Origin: Pseudescherichia vulneris NBRC 102420
Lineage (GTDB): Bacteria > Pseudomonadota > Gammaproteobacteria > Enterobacterales > Enterobacteriaceae
NCBI RefSeq assembly: GCF_000759795.1
Contig: NZ_BBMZ01000002.1
Coordinates: forward strand, 186,001-250,000
Direction: 5' to 3'
DNA length: 64,000 bases
The notes under the pieces were generated by a model, which ran no database searches, was not told the origin of the DNA, and saw nothing but the letters and a program-made list of their open reading frames with translations. The first letter of the stretch is position 1. Every line of letters starts with the position of its first letter. Both the position numbers and the translations under genes were made by a program. Of the stretch, positions 40,279-49,585 are shown piece by piece.

Positions 40279-40992
40279 ATGTTATTTGCATGGATAACCG
40301 ATCCCAACGCCTGGCTCGCGCTCGGTACGCTGACGCTGCTGGAGATTGTGCTCGGGATCGACAATATTATTTTCCTCTCTCTGGTCGTCGCTAAACTTCC
40401 AACCGCACAGCGCAACCATGCCCGGCGTATTGGCCTGGCAGGCGCAATGCTGATGCGTCTGGCGCTGCTGGCCTCTATATCATGGGTGACCCGGCTGACG
40501 ACGCCGCTGTTCAGCGCTTTCGATCATGCGGTCTCCGCTCGCGATCTGATCCTGCTGCTCGGCGGTCTGTTCCTGATCTGGAAGGCCAGCAAGGAGATCC
40601 ATGAAACGATCGAAGGTGAAGAGGAGGGGCTGAAAACCAACGTTCACTCTTTCCTCGGCGCCATCGTGCAGATCATGATGCTGGATATTATCTTTAGCCT
40701 CGACTCGGTCATTACGGCGGTCGGTCTGTCGGATCATCTGTTCATTATGATGGCGGCGGTGGTGATCTCCGTCGGCGTGATGATGTTTGCCGCCCGTCCT
40801 ATCGGCGAATTTGTTGATCGTCACCCATCGGTAAAAATGCTGGCTCTGTCGTTCCTGATCCTGGTTGGCTTTACGCTGATGCTGGAGAGTTTTGGCATCC
40901 ACGTGCCGAAAGGCTATATCTATTTCGCCATGTTCTTCTCGATTGCCGTCGAGACCCTGAACCTGTTGCGCAATAAAAAGAATCCGCTGTGA
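40279..40992 (+). CDS. ygdQ: TerC family inner membrane protein YgdQ
   Basis: A 237-residue membrane protein with about seven membrane segments. The TerC-type motifs are WLALGTLTLLEIVLGIDNII near residue 10, with acidic residues inside the membrane, and MLDIIFSLDSVITAVGLSD near residue 135. Related proteins (Alx, YoaE, YkoY) export manganese or respond to metals and pH; the substrate of YgdQ is not established. A GC-rich hairpin follows at 40999-41019. Confidence 0.93.
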   Translation: MLFAWITDPNAWLALGTLTLLEIVLGIDNIIFLSLVVAKLPTAQRNHARRIGLAGAMLMRLALLASISWVTRLTTPLFSAFDHAVSARDLILLLGGLFLIWKASKEIHETIEGEEEGLKTNVHSFLGAIVQIMMLDIIFSLDSVITAVGLSDHLFIMMAAVVISVGVMMFAARPIGEFVDRHPSVKMLALSFLILVGFTLMLESFGIHVPKGYIYFAMFFSIAVETLNLLRNKKNPL

Positions 40993-40998
40993 TCTCTC

Positions 40999-41019
40999 GC
41001 TCCCCCGCTCCGGGGGAGC
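40999..41019. terminator. GC-rich hairpin after ygdQ
   Basis: GCTCCCCC (40999-41006) pairs with GGGGGAGC (41012-41019) over a 5-base loop. It lies between convergent ygdQ and the small ORF at 41030. It lacks a good U-run on either strand, so termination is plausible but not certain. Confidence 0.5.
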
Positions 41020-41029
41020 CATCGCTGCA

Positions 41030-41287
41030 TTAATGGGCGAGAAATTTGATGATGACGCCTGAAGCGACGCCGGTAATCGCAATCATTGAGCCAACGATTG
41101 TCGTAACCTGCGCTCTAAGCGTGTTATGAAGCTCGGCCTTTACATCTGCAATCCTGACGTTAGTCTCTGCTATTTCTACCCTGATGGTTGAAACGTCCTC
41201 CTTTGTTGCATAGTTAGATTTAATCACGGCGACATCCGTTACCAGCGACTCGACCTTCTCCTCAAGCGTTTTCACGCGTATCTCCAT
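41030..41287 (-). CDS. Small coiled-coil membrane protein, unknown function
   Basis: An 85-residue frame preceded by a strong purine-rich ribosome site (GGAGAAGGAGAG). Residues about 1-55 are charged and heptad-like (VKTLEEKVESLVTDVAVIKS, then further helix with regular I/V spacing), predicting a coiled coil. Residues about 58-82 form a single hydrophobic segment (VTTIVGSMIAITGVASGVII), ending KFLAH. This resembles small tail-anchored proteins of the DUF1640 or XhlA type, but I cannot place it. It is wedged between ygdQ and ygdR, which I recall as adjacent in E. coli. GTG four codons on is an alternative start. Confidence 0.72.
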   Translation of the reverse strand: MEIRVKTLEEKVESLVTDVAVIKSNYATKEDVSTIRVEIAETNVRIADVKAELHNTLRAQVTTIVGSMIAITGVASGVIIKFLAH

Positions 41288-41473
41288 CTCTCCTTCTCCG
41301 TTACTTGTAACGTTAATTACAACGCGAAAATATTACCATGCTATGCGTATGGTAAACCGTGGCGAATGCCGCTATTTCTTGTAGTCTTTTAAGATTTTCC
41401 CGCTTTTTCCTTTCGTATCCATGCGTTATTACTACACTCAATACATATTTTGGCCTTAAGAAGGAGAAAAGCC

Positions 41474-41692
41474 GTGAAAAAATGGGCAGTAGTGATTTCC
41501 GCAGTGGGTTTAGCCTGCGCAGTTTCAGGATGCAGCAGCGACTATGTGATGGCGACGAAAGATGGCCGTATGATCCTGACCGAAGGCAAGCCAGCAGTAG
41601 ATGATGATACCGGGCTGGTCAGCTACCGCGACCTGCAGGGCAACGAGATGCAGATTAACCGTGATGACGTGTCGCAAATTATCGAACGATAA
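41474..41692 (+). CDS. ygdR: YgdI/YgdR family lipoprotein YgdR
   Basis: A 72-residue lipoprotein of the DUF903 family, paralogous to ygdI at 12978-13205. The signal peptide ends VSGC with acylated Cys20, followed by [20 protein letters not shown] and [20 protein letters not shown]. The start is GTG 41474, placed by AAGGAG at 41461-41466 and by agreement with the E. coli protein; a longer in-frame ATG lies eight codons upstream. Function is unknown. Confidence 0.94.
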   Translation: MKKWAVVISAVGLACAVSGCSSDYVMATKDGRMILTEGKPAVDDDTGLVSYRDLQGNEMQINRDDVSQIIER

Positions 41693-41697
41693 GTGCT

Positions 41698-41727
41698 AAG
41701 GTCAGCAATCTGCTGGCCTTTTGATTT
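41698..41727 (+). terminator. ygdR terminator
   Basis: AAGGTCAGCA (41698-41707) pairs, with one mismatch, with TGCTGGCCTT (41711-41720), followed by TTGATTTTT. It lies just after the ygdR stop. Confidence 0.75.
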
Positions 41728-41815
41728 TTCTCTTCCCCTTTTGCCTCCCCTCTGCCATGTTTATATTCCTTTGTCAGGAAGCCCCTGACGTTGTTAAAAA
41801 ACAAGGAAGCCGGCT

Positions 41816-42856
41816 ATGCATTATCACCGTATCCCTCACAGCTCGCTTGAGATAAGCACGCTGGGGCTGGGCACAATGACCTTTGGTGAGCAGAACAGCG
41901 AAGCCGAGGCCCATGCACAGCTTGATTACGCCGTAGCCCAGGGTATTAACCTGATCGATGTGGCAGAGATGTACCCCGTGCCGCCGCGCCCGGAGACGCA
42001 GGGTTTAACCGAGACCTACGTCGGCAACTGGCTGGCGAAGCACGGCAACCGTGAAAAACTGGTTATCGCCTCCAAAGTAAGCGGGCCGAGCCGCAATAAC
42101 GACAGCGGCATTCGCCAGAATCAGGTACTGGATCGCAAGAATATCCGTGAAGCGCTGGATGCCAGCCTGAAACGCCTGCAAACCGACTATCTCGATCTCT
42201 ACCAGGTCCACTGGCCACAGCGTCCGACCAACTGCTTTGGCAAGCTGGGCTATGAGTGGGCCGAATCCACCCCCGCCGTCACCATTCTCGACACGCTGGA
42301 AGCGCTGACCGAATGTCAGCGGGCAGGCAAGATCCGCTACATCGGCGTCTCAAACGAAACGGCGTTTGGCGTGATGCGCTATCTGCACCTGGCGGATAAG
42401 CACGATCTGCCGCGCATCGTCACCATCCAGAACCCCTATAGCCTGCTTAACCGCAGCTTTGAGGTCGGTCTGTCAGAGGTGAGCCAGTTTGAGGGCGTTG
42501 AACTGCTGGCCTACTCCTGCCTGGCCTTCGGCACCCTGACCGGCAAATACCTGAACGGTGCGAAGCCCGCCGGCGCGCGCAACACGCTGTTTAGCCGCTT
42601 TACGCGCTACAGCGGCGAGCAGACGCAAAAAGCGATCGCTGCCTACGTGGATATCGCTAAACGGCATAATCTGGACGCGGCGCAGATGGCGCTGGCCTTT
42701 GTCCGCCGTCAGCCGTTCGTGGCCAGCACCCTGCTGGGCGCCACGACCATGGAGCAGCTAAAAACCAACGTTGAGAGCCTCTATCTGGAGCTGAGCGAAG
42801 AGGTATTAGCGGAGATTGAAGCGGTGCATAAGGTTTATACCTACCCAGCACCGTAG
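41816..42856 (+). CDS. tas: NADP(H)-dependent aldo-keto reductase Tas
   Basis: A 346-residue aldo-keto reductase with the TIM-barrel active-site set: the catalytic Tyr in LIDVAEMYPVPP, the Lys in KLVIASKVSGP and the His in LYQVHWPQRPTN. E. coli Tas can suppress tyrosine auxotrophy under starvation (prephenate-related activity), but its normal substrate is not known. The length equals the E. coli protein. A REP cluster follows it. Confidence 0.95.
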   Translation: MHYHRIPHSSLEISTLGLGTMTFGEQNSEAEAHAQLDYAVAQGINLIDVAEMYPVPPRPETQGLTETYVGNWLAKHGNREKLVIASKVSGPSRNNDSGIRQNQVLDRKNIREALDASLKRLQTDYLDLYQVHWPQRPTNCFGKLGYEWAESTPAVTILDTLEALTECQRAGKIRYIGVSNETAFGVMRYLHLADKHDLPRIVTIQNPYSLLNRSFEVGLSEVSQFEGVELLAYSCLAFGTLTGKYLNGAKPAGARNTLFSRFTRYSGEQTQKAIAAYVDIAKRHNLDAAQMALAFVRRQPFVASTLLGATTMEQLKTNVESLYLELSEEVLAEIEAVHKVYTYPAP

Positions 42857-42874
42857 TACGGATACCGTGTCGAC

Positions 42875-42958
42875 TGTAGGCCCGGTAAGCGTAGCGCCAC
42901 CGGGCATAACTATGCCGATGCGATAACGCCGGGCGGCACTGCGTTTGCCCGGCCTACA
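42875..42958. repeat. Paired REP units (BIME) between tas and lplT
   Basis: Two REP palindromes in opposite orientation. The first runs GTAGGCCCGGTAAGCG to CCACCGGGC (42876-42906), the second GCCGGGCGGCACTGCG to GCCCGGCCTAC (42928-42957), with a short linker. This is the head-to-head arrangement of a bacterial interspersed mosaic element and fills the space between two convergent genes. Confidence 0.85.
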
Positions 42959-42981
42959 GTGGCTACAGTGGCATAGAGTGG

Positions 42982-44175
42982 TTAGCGACGGCGCTGCCAC
43001 AGCCACAGGCCAGCAATCGCCAGCGCAAACAGCACGCCAAAGCCGACCCCGACGCCGACCACCGGCGCACCCGCCTTCACCGCCAGCGAATACAGCCCCA
43101 GCATCAGCAGCATCGCCGCGTTCTCGCCCAGGTTCTGCACCGCGATGGCGTTGCCCGCTCCAACGGAACGTTTCCCGCGCTCCTGCAAAAGCGCATTGAG
43201 CGGCACGACGAAAAACCCACCCAGGATGCCGATGAGCACCAGCAGACCGTAGGCAGGCAGCAATGCATGTTGTAACGAAAAGAGTGTCACCACCACGCCA
43301 ATGAGGATCCCGGCAGGCATGCAGCGAGCCACCTTCTCCAGCGTCACCAGCTTCGCCGCCACGCCCGCGCCAACAACGATACCCACCGCCACCATGGCAT
43401 TAAGGTAGGTTGGCGTCGCGTTATCGGTGATGCCGAGCGCCACCGGCACCCACAGCACCAGCAGGAAGCGCAGCGTCACCCCCGCGCCCCAGAACAGGCT
43501 GGTGCCCACCAGCGAGAAGCGCGTTTCGCCATTCAGCCACAGCGTTTTACAGGCGTGAAAGAAGCTCTGGGTCATTGGGGCAAAACGCCAGCTCTGACCA
43601 GGCCGGGCCGCAGGCAGTTTGGGGATCAGCAGGTTCGCCACCACCGCCCCGGCGTAGACCAGAGCGCAGACGCCGAGCGCTGCCAGCACATGCCAGTCCG
43701 CCAGCACGCCCCCAGCCACCGAGCCAAGCAGGATGGCGGCGATAGTCGAAGATTCCATTAGGCCGTTGGCCTTCACCAGCTTATCACCGGTGGTCAGCTC
43801 GCCGAGGATGCCGTATTTGGCCGGGGAGTAGGCCGCCGCGCCAATGCCCACCAGCGTATAACCAACAAACGGGTTAACGCCCACGCAGATACTCAGCGCG
43901 CCGAGCAGCTTTAGCCCGTTAGCGAACATCATCACCCGCCCCTTGGCAAAGCTGTCCGCCACCTGACCGACAAAGGGGGCGAAGAGTATGTAAGCACCTA
44001 CAAACACCATCTGCAGGATTGGCTGGCTCCAGTCGGGATAAAACTCCGCCTTAAGCAGCGCCAGGGTGGCAAACAGCAGGGCGTTGTCACCAAACGCCGA
44101 GAGGAACTGGGCGGCGGTGACCGCCAGCATCCCCTTCGACAGGAGAGAGTTGTTCGTGCTTACTGGCTCATGCAT
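42982..44175 (-). CDS. lplT: Lysophospholipid transporter LplT
   Basis: A 397-residue MFS protein with about 12 membrane segments that moves lysophosphatidylethanolamine across the inner membrane for re-acylation by Aas. Typical stretches are [20 protein letters not shown] at the N-terminus and [20 protein letters not shown] near residue 125. The C-terminus ends in a basic WLWQRRR tail. The start overlaps the end of aas by eight bases, so the two are one operon with a shared function. Confidence 0.96.
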   Translation of the reverse strand: MHEPVSTNNSLLSKGMLAVTAAQFLSAFGDNALLFATLALLKAEFYPDWSQPILQMVFVGAYILFAPFVGQVADSFAKGRVMMFANGLKLLGALSICVGVNPFVGYTLVGIGAAAYSPAKYGILGELTTGDKLVKANGLMESSTIAAILLGSVAGGVLADWHVLAALGVCALVYAGAVVANLLIPKLPAARPGQSWRFAPMTQSFFHACKTLWLNGETRFSLVGTSLFWGAGVTLRFLLVLWVPVALGITDNATPTYLNAMVAVGIVVGAGVAAKLVTLEKVARCMPAGILIGVVVTLFSLQHALLPAYGLLVLIGILGGFFVVPLNALLQERGKRSVGAGNAIAVQNLGENAAMLLMLGLYSLAVKAGAPVVGVGVGFGVLFALAIAGLWLWQRRR

Positions 44176-46327
44176 GTTCCGCTTCCGCCTCGTCGAGTTT
44201 GCTCTTCAGGGTAACAAAATCCGGTTTGCCGCTGCCCAATACCGGCAGCTGTTTCAGGAAACGGATATCACGCGGCACGGCCAGCTCCGGCACGCCCTGC
44301 GCACGCGCCTGCTTAAGCAACGTCTCACGGGTCAGCTCGCTGTCGGTGGTAAACATCACCAGCGCCTCGCCTTTGCTGGCGTCGCTCTTCACAACCGTAG
44401 CGTGCATTTTGTCCGGCGAGGCCATGAGAGCCAGCTGCTCTACCATCTCCAGCGAGATCATCTCCCCGGCGATTTTGGCGAAGCGCTTGGCCCGGCCCTG
44501 GATCTGCACAAAGCCCTGCTCATCGAAGCGCACGATATCCCCGGTGTCATACCAGCCGGGTTCGCTCACACCCTCGGCGTTCTCCGCCGCCGGGCGTTCA
44601 AGCACGCCAGGATTCTCAACGCGCAGGTAGCCGGTCATGATGTTCGGCCCCTTCAGCTGCAGCCTGCCGCCCTCTTCAATGCCCGGCACCGCCATCAGAC
44701 GTGCGTCCATACCTGGCAGAATACGCCCCACCGTACCCGGCTTCGCCGCCATCGGCACGTTGATGGAGACCACCGGCGCACACTCGGTGACGCCGTAGCC
44801 CTCCAGCACCCGCAGGCCGAACTTATCCTGCCAGAGCTGGCGAGTGCTCTCCTGTAGTTTTTCCGCCCCTGCTACCACATAGCGTAGGCGGTAGAAGTCG
44901 TAAGGGTTGGCAAAGCGGGCATAGTGCCCAAGGAAGGTCGAGGTGCCAAACAGCACGGTGCAATTACGGTCATAAACCAACTCCGGCACGATACGGTAGT
45001 GCAGCGGGCTGGGATAGAGAAAGACCTCTGCCCCGGTCAGCAGCGGGGTAAAGAGCCCCACGGTCAGGCCAAAGGAGTGGAACAGCGGCAGGGCCGACAT
45101 AAAGCGATCCCGGGCGGTAAAGTCCGCGATGGTGCGGATCTGCTCCACGTTGGCGAGAATGCTTTTATGACTGTGCACCACCCCTTTCGGATTGCCCTCG
45201 GAACCGGAGGTAAAGAGCACCAGCGCATCATCTTCCGGCTGCTGCGGCACCTGGGCGAGATGCGGCATCAGCAGATGGCCGAAGATCCACAGCTTATCGG
45301 CGGTAGTCACTTCGCCCTTCAGATCTTCCAGATAGATCCAGCGCACTTGGGTCAACTGCTCCGGGAGATGCCAGAGCTTGCCCTTCTCCATAAACTGGCG
45401 GGAGGTAAAGATGGTTTTGATCTGCGCGGCGGTAATGGCGCTGCCCAGCCCCTTCACCCCTGCCGTGTAGTTCATCATGGCCGGGATGCGTCCTCGGGCG
45501 ATGGCTCCGAATATCACCGCCGCCGCGATGCCCGCGTTGGGCAGCATCAGGCCAATTTTTTCGCCCTGGGCGCTGTACTTATCCAGGATGCGCGCCACAA
45601 ACAGCGTTTTGGTCAGCAGCTTGCGGTAGGTATCGGGCTTGAAATTGATATCCTCGACGCAGTTCTTGCCCGCGCCGTAGCGGTACTGCGCCGCCAGCAG
45701 AGCTTCGAACAGCGTTTCCCGCGGGCGCACGGCCATGCGCGCTTCCATCATGATCTGATGCAGCATCTCACCCGCCAGCCTGCGGCGATCGCGGGCGCGC
45801 GGGGCATCGGGCATTGGCAGCTGCGTCGGCGGCAGGATATGCAGCCTAATACGCGGGAAGAGGCGCTGCTTCACCAGCCCCTTCAGGCGGCTAAAGAAGG
45901 TCAGCTCTGCGCCTTCAATGCGCACCGGGATCACTGTCGCTCGCGATTTAGCAGCCACAAAGGCCGCCCCGTCATAAATTTTCATCAACGAGCCGGAGAC
46001 GGAGATACGCCCCTCGGGGAAGATCACCACCGGTCGCCCGCTTTCGATCAGCCGCACCAGCTGTTTGATCGACATTGGCTTGGTGGGATCGAGCGGAACA
46101 GAGTCGATCATGCCCGACAGGGCGCGCATGTACCAGCTCTGGCTAATTGAGGTATAGACCGCGAACACCGGACGCCCCGGTAAGAACAGCGCCAGTAGAA
46201 TACCGTCAATAAAGGAGACGTGGTTTGGGGTAATAAGGACGCGCTCGCCGCTCAGCGCCTGCGTATTGCCCGTGAGCTCTACGCGATAAAGCAGACGGAA
46301 GAGGGTACGGAAAAATCCCAGCATCAT
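44168..46327 (-). CDS. aas: Bifunctional acyl-ACP synthetase / 2-acylglycerophosphoethanolamine acyltransferase Aas
   Basis: A 719-residue two-domain membrane enzyme. The N-terminal PlsC-like acyltransferase has the HX4D motif at His36-Asp41 ([15 protein letters not shown]) and [10 protein letters not shown] near residue 104. The C-terminal AMP-binding acyl-ACP synthetase has the P-loop [18 protein letters not shown] near residue 385 and the adenylation motif [16 protein letters not shown]. Together they activate fatty acids on ACP and re-acylate lysophosphatidylethanolamine delivered by LplT. The length equals the E. coli protein. The omrA sRNA lies just upstream on the same strand. Confidence 0.97.
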   Translation of the reverse strand: MMLGFFRTLFRLLYRVELTGNTQALSGERVLITPNHVSFIDGILLALFLPGRPVFAVYTSISQSWYMRALSGMIDSVPLDPTKPMSIKQLVRLIESGRPVVIFPEGRISVSGSLMKIYDGAAFVAAKSRATVIPVRIEGAELTFFSRLKGLVKQRLFPRIRLHILPPTQLPMPDAPRARDRRRLAGEMLHQIMMEARMAVRPRETLFEALLAAQYRYGAGKNCVEDINFKPDTYRKLLTKTLFVARILDKYSAQGEKIGLMLPNAGIAAAVIFGAIARGRIPAMMNYTAGVKGLGSAITAAQIKTIFTSRQFMEKGKLWHLPEQLTQVRWIYLEDLKGEVTTADKLWIFGHLLMPHLAQVPQQPEDDALVLFTSGSEGNPKGVVHSHKSILANVEQIRTIADFTARDRFMSALPLFHSFGLTVGLFTPLLTGAEVFLYPSPLHYRIVPELVYDRNCTVLFGTSTFLGHYARFANPYDFYRLRYVVAGAEKLQESTRQLWQDKFGLRVLEGYGVTECAPVVSINVPMAAKPGTVGRILPGMDARLMAVPGIEEGGRLQLKGPNIMTGYLRVENPGVLERPAAENAEGVSEPGWYDTGDIVRFDEQGFVQIQGRAKRFAKIAGEMISLEMVEQLALMASPDKMHATVVKSDASKGEALVMFTTDSELTRETLLKQARAQGVPELAVPRDIRFLKQLPVLGSGKPDFVTLKSKLDEAEAEHA

Positions 46328-46408
46328 TAACTTCCTGTGTCAGTCGTTTGGGTATGGCAGATTGTGGCAGATTACACGAGAAGTGTAGCGGGCGGCAAAA
46401 TCGGGGCG

Positions 46409-46493
46409 AAAAAAAACCTGCGCATCCGCGCAGGTTGGTGCAAAAAGTGAGTACTCTATACGTACTGAAATCTCACCAATCAATACCTCTGGG
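46409..46493 (-). ncRNA. omrA: OmrA-type small RNA (single copy)
   Basis: Between aas and galR, the minus strand carries an 85-base RNA whose 5' end CCCAGAGGTATTGATTGGTG is the conserved seed region of OmrA/OmrB. The 3' end is the terminator CCTGCGC/GCGCAGG plus U8 (46409-46434). In E. coli, OmpR-EnvZ induces two tandem paralogues here, which repress outer-membrane protein mRNAs and csgD with Hfq; only one copy is visible in this window, and it is closer to OmrA. CACAAT fits a -10 box, with no good -35, as expected for an activator-dependent promoter. Confidence 0.94.
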
Positions 46494-46712
46494 ATCTTGA
46501 TTGTGGCCCCTCCCCCCAGCGGATGCCAGGGAACAATCGCAACAGCTCATCGCAAAGTGTAACTAAAGGTTTGAATTACCCTTTTTCTGTTTTATTTGCC
46601 CGGTAAAACGGTGTAACAGTTTCACACTGCACATGCGCTTTGGCTCACGTTTGCGCACTTCAGAAAAGCAAGAGCCTTGAACCTGCCGCACTTTTCCGCA
46701 ACACTTAACCGG

Positions 46713-46728
46713 GTGTAAACGCTTACCC
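46713..46728. promoter_or_regulatory. GalR/GalS-type operator upstream of galR
   Basis: GTGTAAACGCTTACCC matches the GalR operator consensus GTGNAANCGNTTNCAC at nearly all positions, including the central CG. It lies 17 bases before the galR start, consistent with autoregulation. Confidence 0.75.
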
Positions 46729-46745
46729 ATCAAAGAAGGTTCAGA

Positions 46746-47753
46746 ATGGCGACTATAAAGGATGTTGCAAAGCTCGCAGGTGTCTCTGTCGCCACGGTGT
46801 CGCGCGTTATTAACAGTTCCCCCAAAGCCAGCGACGCCTCCCGGCAGGCGGTGCAGAGCGCCATGGCGTCACTCAACTACCATCCCAACGCCAACGCCCG
46901 TGCGCTGGCCCAGCAGTCGACGGAGACCCTCGGACTGGTGGTCGGCGACGTCTCCGATCCCTTTTTTGGTGCCATGGTCAAAGCCGTAGAGCAGGTGGCC
47001 TACCATACCGGTAACTTTTTACTGATCGGTAACGGCTACCATAATGAACAGAAAGAGCGGCGCGCCATTGAGCAGCTGATGCGCCACCGCTGCGCGGCGC
47101 TGGTGGTGCACGCCAAAAGCATTCCCAATGAAGAGTTAGCCGCGCTGATGGATCAGATGCCCGGCATGGTGCTGATCAACCGTATTCTGCCTGGCTATGA
47201 GCAGCGCTGCGTGGCGCTGGACGATCGCTATGGCGCATGGCTGGCGACCCGACATCTTATCCAGCAGGGACATACCAAAATTGGCTATCTCTGCTCTAAC
47301 CACGCCATCTCCGATGCGGAAGATCGCCTTCAGGGCTATTACGATGCGCTGCGGGAGAACGGCCTGCCCTGTAACGACAGGCTGGTGACATGGGGCGAGC
47401 CGGATGAGAGCGGCGGCGAGCAGGCGATGACCGAGCTGCTCGGGCGTGGCAGGCACTTTACCGCCGTTGCCTGCTATAACGACTCGATGGCCGCCGGGGC
47501 GATGGGCGTATTAAACGATAACGGCATTGAGGTGCCGGGCGAGATTTCGCTGATTGGCTTTGATGACGTGCTGATCTCCCGCTACGTCCGTCCGCGCCTG
47601 ACCACCGTGCGCTACCCGATCATCACGATGGCAACCCAGGCCGCAGAGCTGGCGCTGGCGCTGGCGAAAGAGCAGCCTCTGCCAGAGATCACCCACCTCT
47701 TTAGCCCGACGCTGGTGCGCCGTCACTCGGTGGGCACACCGCAGGAGAGCTAA
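46746..47753 (+). CDS. galR: Galactose operon repressor GalR
   Basis: A 335-residue LacI/GalR family repressor of galactose uptake and catabolism genes. The helix-turn-helix and hinge are at residues 1-60 (ATIKDVAKLAGVSVATVSRV, with the hinge ARALAQQ), followed by a sugar-binding domain with GVLNDNGIEVPGEISLIGFD. The C-terminal tail is shorter than in E. coli GalR (343 residues), ending VRRHSVGTPQES. Its stop overlaps that of the convergent GNAT gene. Confidence 0.96.
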   Translation: MATIKDVAKLAGVSVATVSRVINSSPKASDASRQAVQSAMASLNYHPNANARALAQQSTETLGLVVGDVSDPFFGAMVKAVEQVAYHTGNFLLIGNGYHNEQKERRAIEQLMRHRCAALVVHAKSIPNEELAALMDQMPGMVLINRILPGYEQRCVALDDRYGAWLATRHLIQQGHTKIGYLCSNHAISDAEDRLQGYYDALRENGLPCNDRLVTWGEPDESGGEQAMTELLGRGRHFTAVACYNDSMAAGAMGVLNDNGIEVPGEISLIGFDDVLISRYVRPRLTTVRYPIITMATQAAELALALAKEQPLPEITHLFSPTLVRRHSVGTPQES

Positions 47754-48205
47754 AGCGCGCAGCGGTAGAGGTGCACCGTGGTGGCCGGGTAGTCCAGGCC
47801 GTCACCAATATAGTGCCAGCCAAAACGCTCGTAAAAATCGCGGCAGGCGGAGTAGAGATGCAGCTGGGTAAAGCCCCGTTCGCGGGCGTAATCCTTCACG
47901 TGCTGCTGAAGCCTGCCCGCTAGCCCCTGCCCGCGCGCGACCTCATCAACATACAGCGCTGCCAGCCAGGGCCAGAGATCCTGGCGGCTGATGAGATCGC
48001 AGCGCCAGAGCCCCACCGTGCCTAACAGCCTCTCGCCTTCAGTGGCAATGAACGTCACAGGCAACGCCTCAGGCTGCTGACTGTGGGCAACCACGCTGGC
48101 AAAAAAATCCCGTGACAGCGTGTCGCCAAAGGCCTGCCATAACCAGTCGGTTACCTGGTCCGCAAAGTGCGGCGCGTCGTACAGAGGCAGGATCTTCAGG
48201 CTCAT
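47750..48205 (-). CDS. GNAT family N-acetyltransferase
   Basis: A 151-residue acetyltransferase with the GNAT acetyl-CoA motif near residue 75 (LYVDEVARGQGLAGRLQQHV) and a C-terminal DFYERFGWHYIGDG segment typical of the fold. The substrate cannot be told from sequence. It is convergent with galR, the two stop codons sharing bases, and lies four bases upstream of the lysA stop on the same strand as lysA. I recall no gene here in E. coli K-12, where galR and lysA are neighbours, so it is either a gain in this lineage or a loss there. Confidence 0.88.
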   Translation of the reverse strand: MSLKILPLYDAPHFADQVTDWLWQAFGDTLSRDFFASVVAHSQQPEALPVTFIATEGERLLGTVGLWRCDLISRQDLWPWLAALYVDEVARGQGLAGRLQQHVKDYARERGFTQLHLYSACRDFYERFGWHYIGDGLDYPATTVHLYRCAL

Positions 48206-48209
48206 CGTC

Positions 48210-49472
48210 TTACAGCAGCTCCAGCGCCAGCAGCTCGTCGATGGTCTGCCGACGGCGGATCAGCCGCGCCGCGCCGTGGTCAAACAGCACCTCCGGCAGC
48301 AGCGGGCGGCTGTTGTAGTTGGATGACATCGATGCGCCATAGGCCCCGGTATCATGCAGCACCAGGTAATCTCCCGGCACCACCGCAGGCAGAGCGCGAG
48401 TTTCAACTTCCCCTCCTGCCTGCTGGGTAAAGACATCTCCAGATTCACACAGCGGACCGGCCACCACGGTATCGATGAGCGGCTCAGCCGTCAGATCGCG
48501 ACCGTCTGCCGCCAGAGCGCTGATGTGGTGATAGCTGCCGTACATCGCCGGGCGCATCAGATCGTTAAAGCCCGCGTCGATCAGCACAAAGTGACGGCTG
48601 CCCATCGCTTTGACGCTGCGCACCTGGGCGACCAGCACGCCGGATTCGGCGACCAGAAAACGTCCCGGCTCGATCTCCAGCTTCACCGGATGCCCCAGGT
48701 GGGCGGCAATTTTTTCCCGGGCGCTGTTCCACAGGCCAAAGTAGTGATCGGTGTCGATCGCCTCTTCCCCTTCACGATAGGGGATCGACAGCCCGCCACC
48801 GGCGGAGATCGCCTCCAGATCCTGACCGAACTCAATAACCTGGCTCACCATCGCGCCGCAGACCTGCTCAAGGTGGCCATAGTCCACGCCCGAGCCGATA
48901 TGCATATGAATTCCCACCAGCTTAAGCTGGTAGCGCTGCATGACCTCCAGCGCGGCGGGCAGATCGCTGTACCAGATCCCGTGCTTGCTGTTCTCGCCGC
49001 CGGTATTGGTTTTCTGGCTGTGACCATGGCCGAAGCCCGGATTAACCCGCAGCCAGACGCGGTGACCCGGAGAGACCTCGCCCAGCTGGGCCAGCATATC
49101 CACCGATCCGGCGTTAACCGGGATCTGTAGCTCATGCACGCGGGCCATCGTCGGCGGATCGATCACATCGGCGGTAAAGACGATCTCATCCGCACCGTTC
49201 TGCGGCTGATAGCCTGCCGCCAGCGCGCGCTCGATCTCACCCAGCGATACCGAATCCACCTTGACGCCCTGCTCGCGCATTAGACGCAGAATATGAATAT
49301 TGGAGCACGCCTTCTGGGCGAAACGCACCACGTCAAACTGGGCCAGCTGGGCAATACGGCGGCGGATAATTTCGGCGTCGTAGGCCCAGACCGGACAGCC
49401 AAATTCAGCTACCAGGCTGTGCAGGTTGGCGGCAGTGAGCGCGGTGTCGGTGTTATTTAACGGGCGTGGCAT
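48210..49472 (-). CDS. lysA: Diaminopimelate decarboxylase LysA
   Basis: A 420-residue PLP enzyme of alanine-racemase-like fold that converts meso-diaminopimelate to L-lysine, the last step of lysine synthesis. The PLP lysine is Lys54 in VVRFAQKACSNIHIL. HIGSGVDYGHLEQV, SAGGGLSIPY, EPGRFLVAESG and the active-site Cys of GPLCESGDVF are present. The start is set at ATG 49472 (GGAG eight bases upstream, E. coli length), six codons inside the longest frame. Divergent from its activator gene lysR. Confidence 0.97.
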   Translation of the reverse strand: MPRPLNNTDTALTAANLHSLVAEFGCPVWAYDAEIIRRRIAQLAQFDVVRFAQKACSNIHILRLMREQGVKVDSVSLGEIERALAAGYQPQNGADEIVFTADVIDPPTMARVHELQIPVNAGSVDMLAQLGEVSPGHRVWLRVNPGFGHGHSQKTNTGGENSKHGIWYSDLPAALEVMQRYQLKLVGIHMHIGSGVDYGHLEQVCGAMVSQVIEFGQDLEAISAGGGLSIPYREGEEAIDTDHYFGLWNSAREKIAAHLGHPVKLEIEPGRFLVAESGVLVAQVRSVKAMGSRHFVLIDAGFNDLMRPAMYGSYHHISALAADGRDLTAEPLIDTVVAGPLCESGDVFTQQAGGEVETRALPAVVPGDYLVLHDTGAYGASMSSNYNSRPLLPEVLFDHGAARLIRRRQTIDELLALELL

Positions 49473-49552
49473 GGCGAACTCCATCATCATTTTTCACTAT
49501 TACGCCACAGGGCAAAGAGAATAAAAAATATCGTTATGTTACGATTCTATTC

Positions 49553-49563
49553 ATATCTGATAT
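49553..49563. promoter_or_regulatory. Candidate LysR operator half-palindrome in the lysA-lysR spacer
   Basis: ATATCTGATAT is an 11-base palindrome in the 113-base divergent spacer, where LysR would bind to activate lysA and repress itself. The evidence is position and symmetry only. Confidence 0.3.
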
Positions 49564-49585
49564 ACCTTGCGCCGCAGGAAAGCCT

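Noticed and set aside
41030..41287. The orphan small membrane protein as a phage holin or toxin
   Set aside because: It has one membrane span and a coiled coil but no lysis, antitoxin or phage gene beside it; function is left open.
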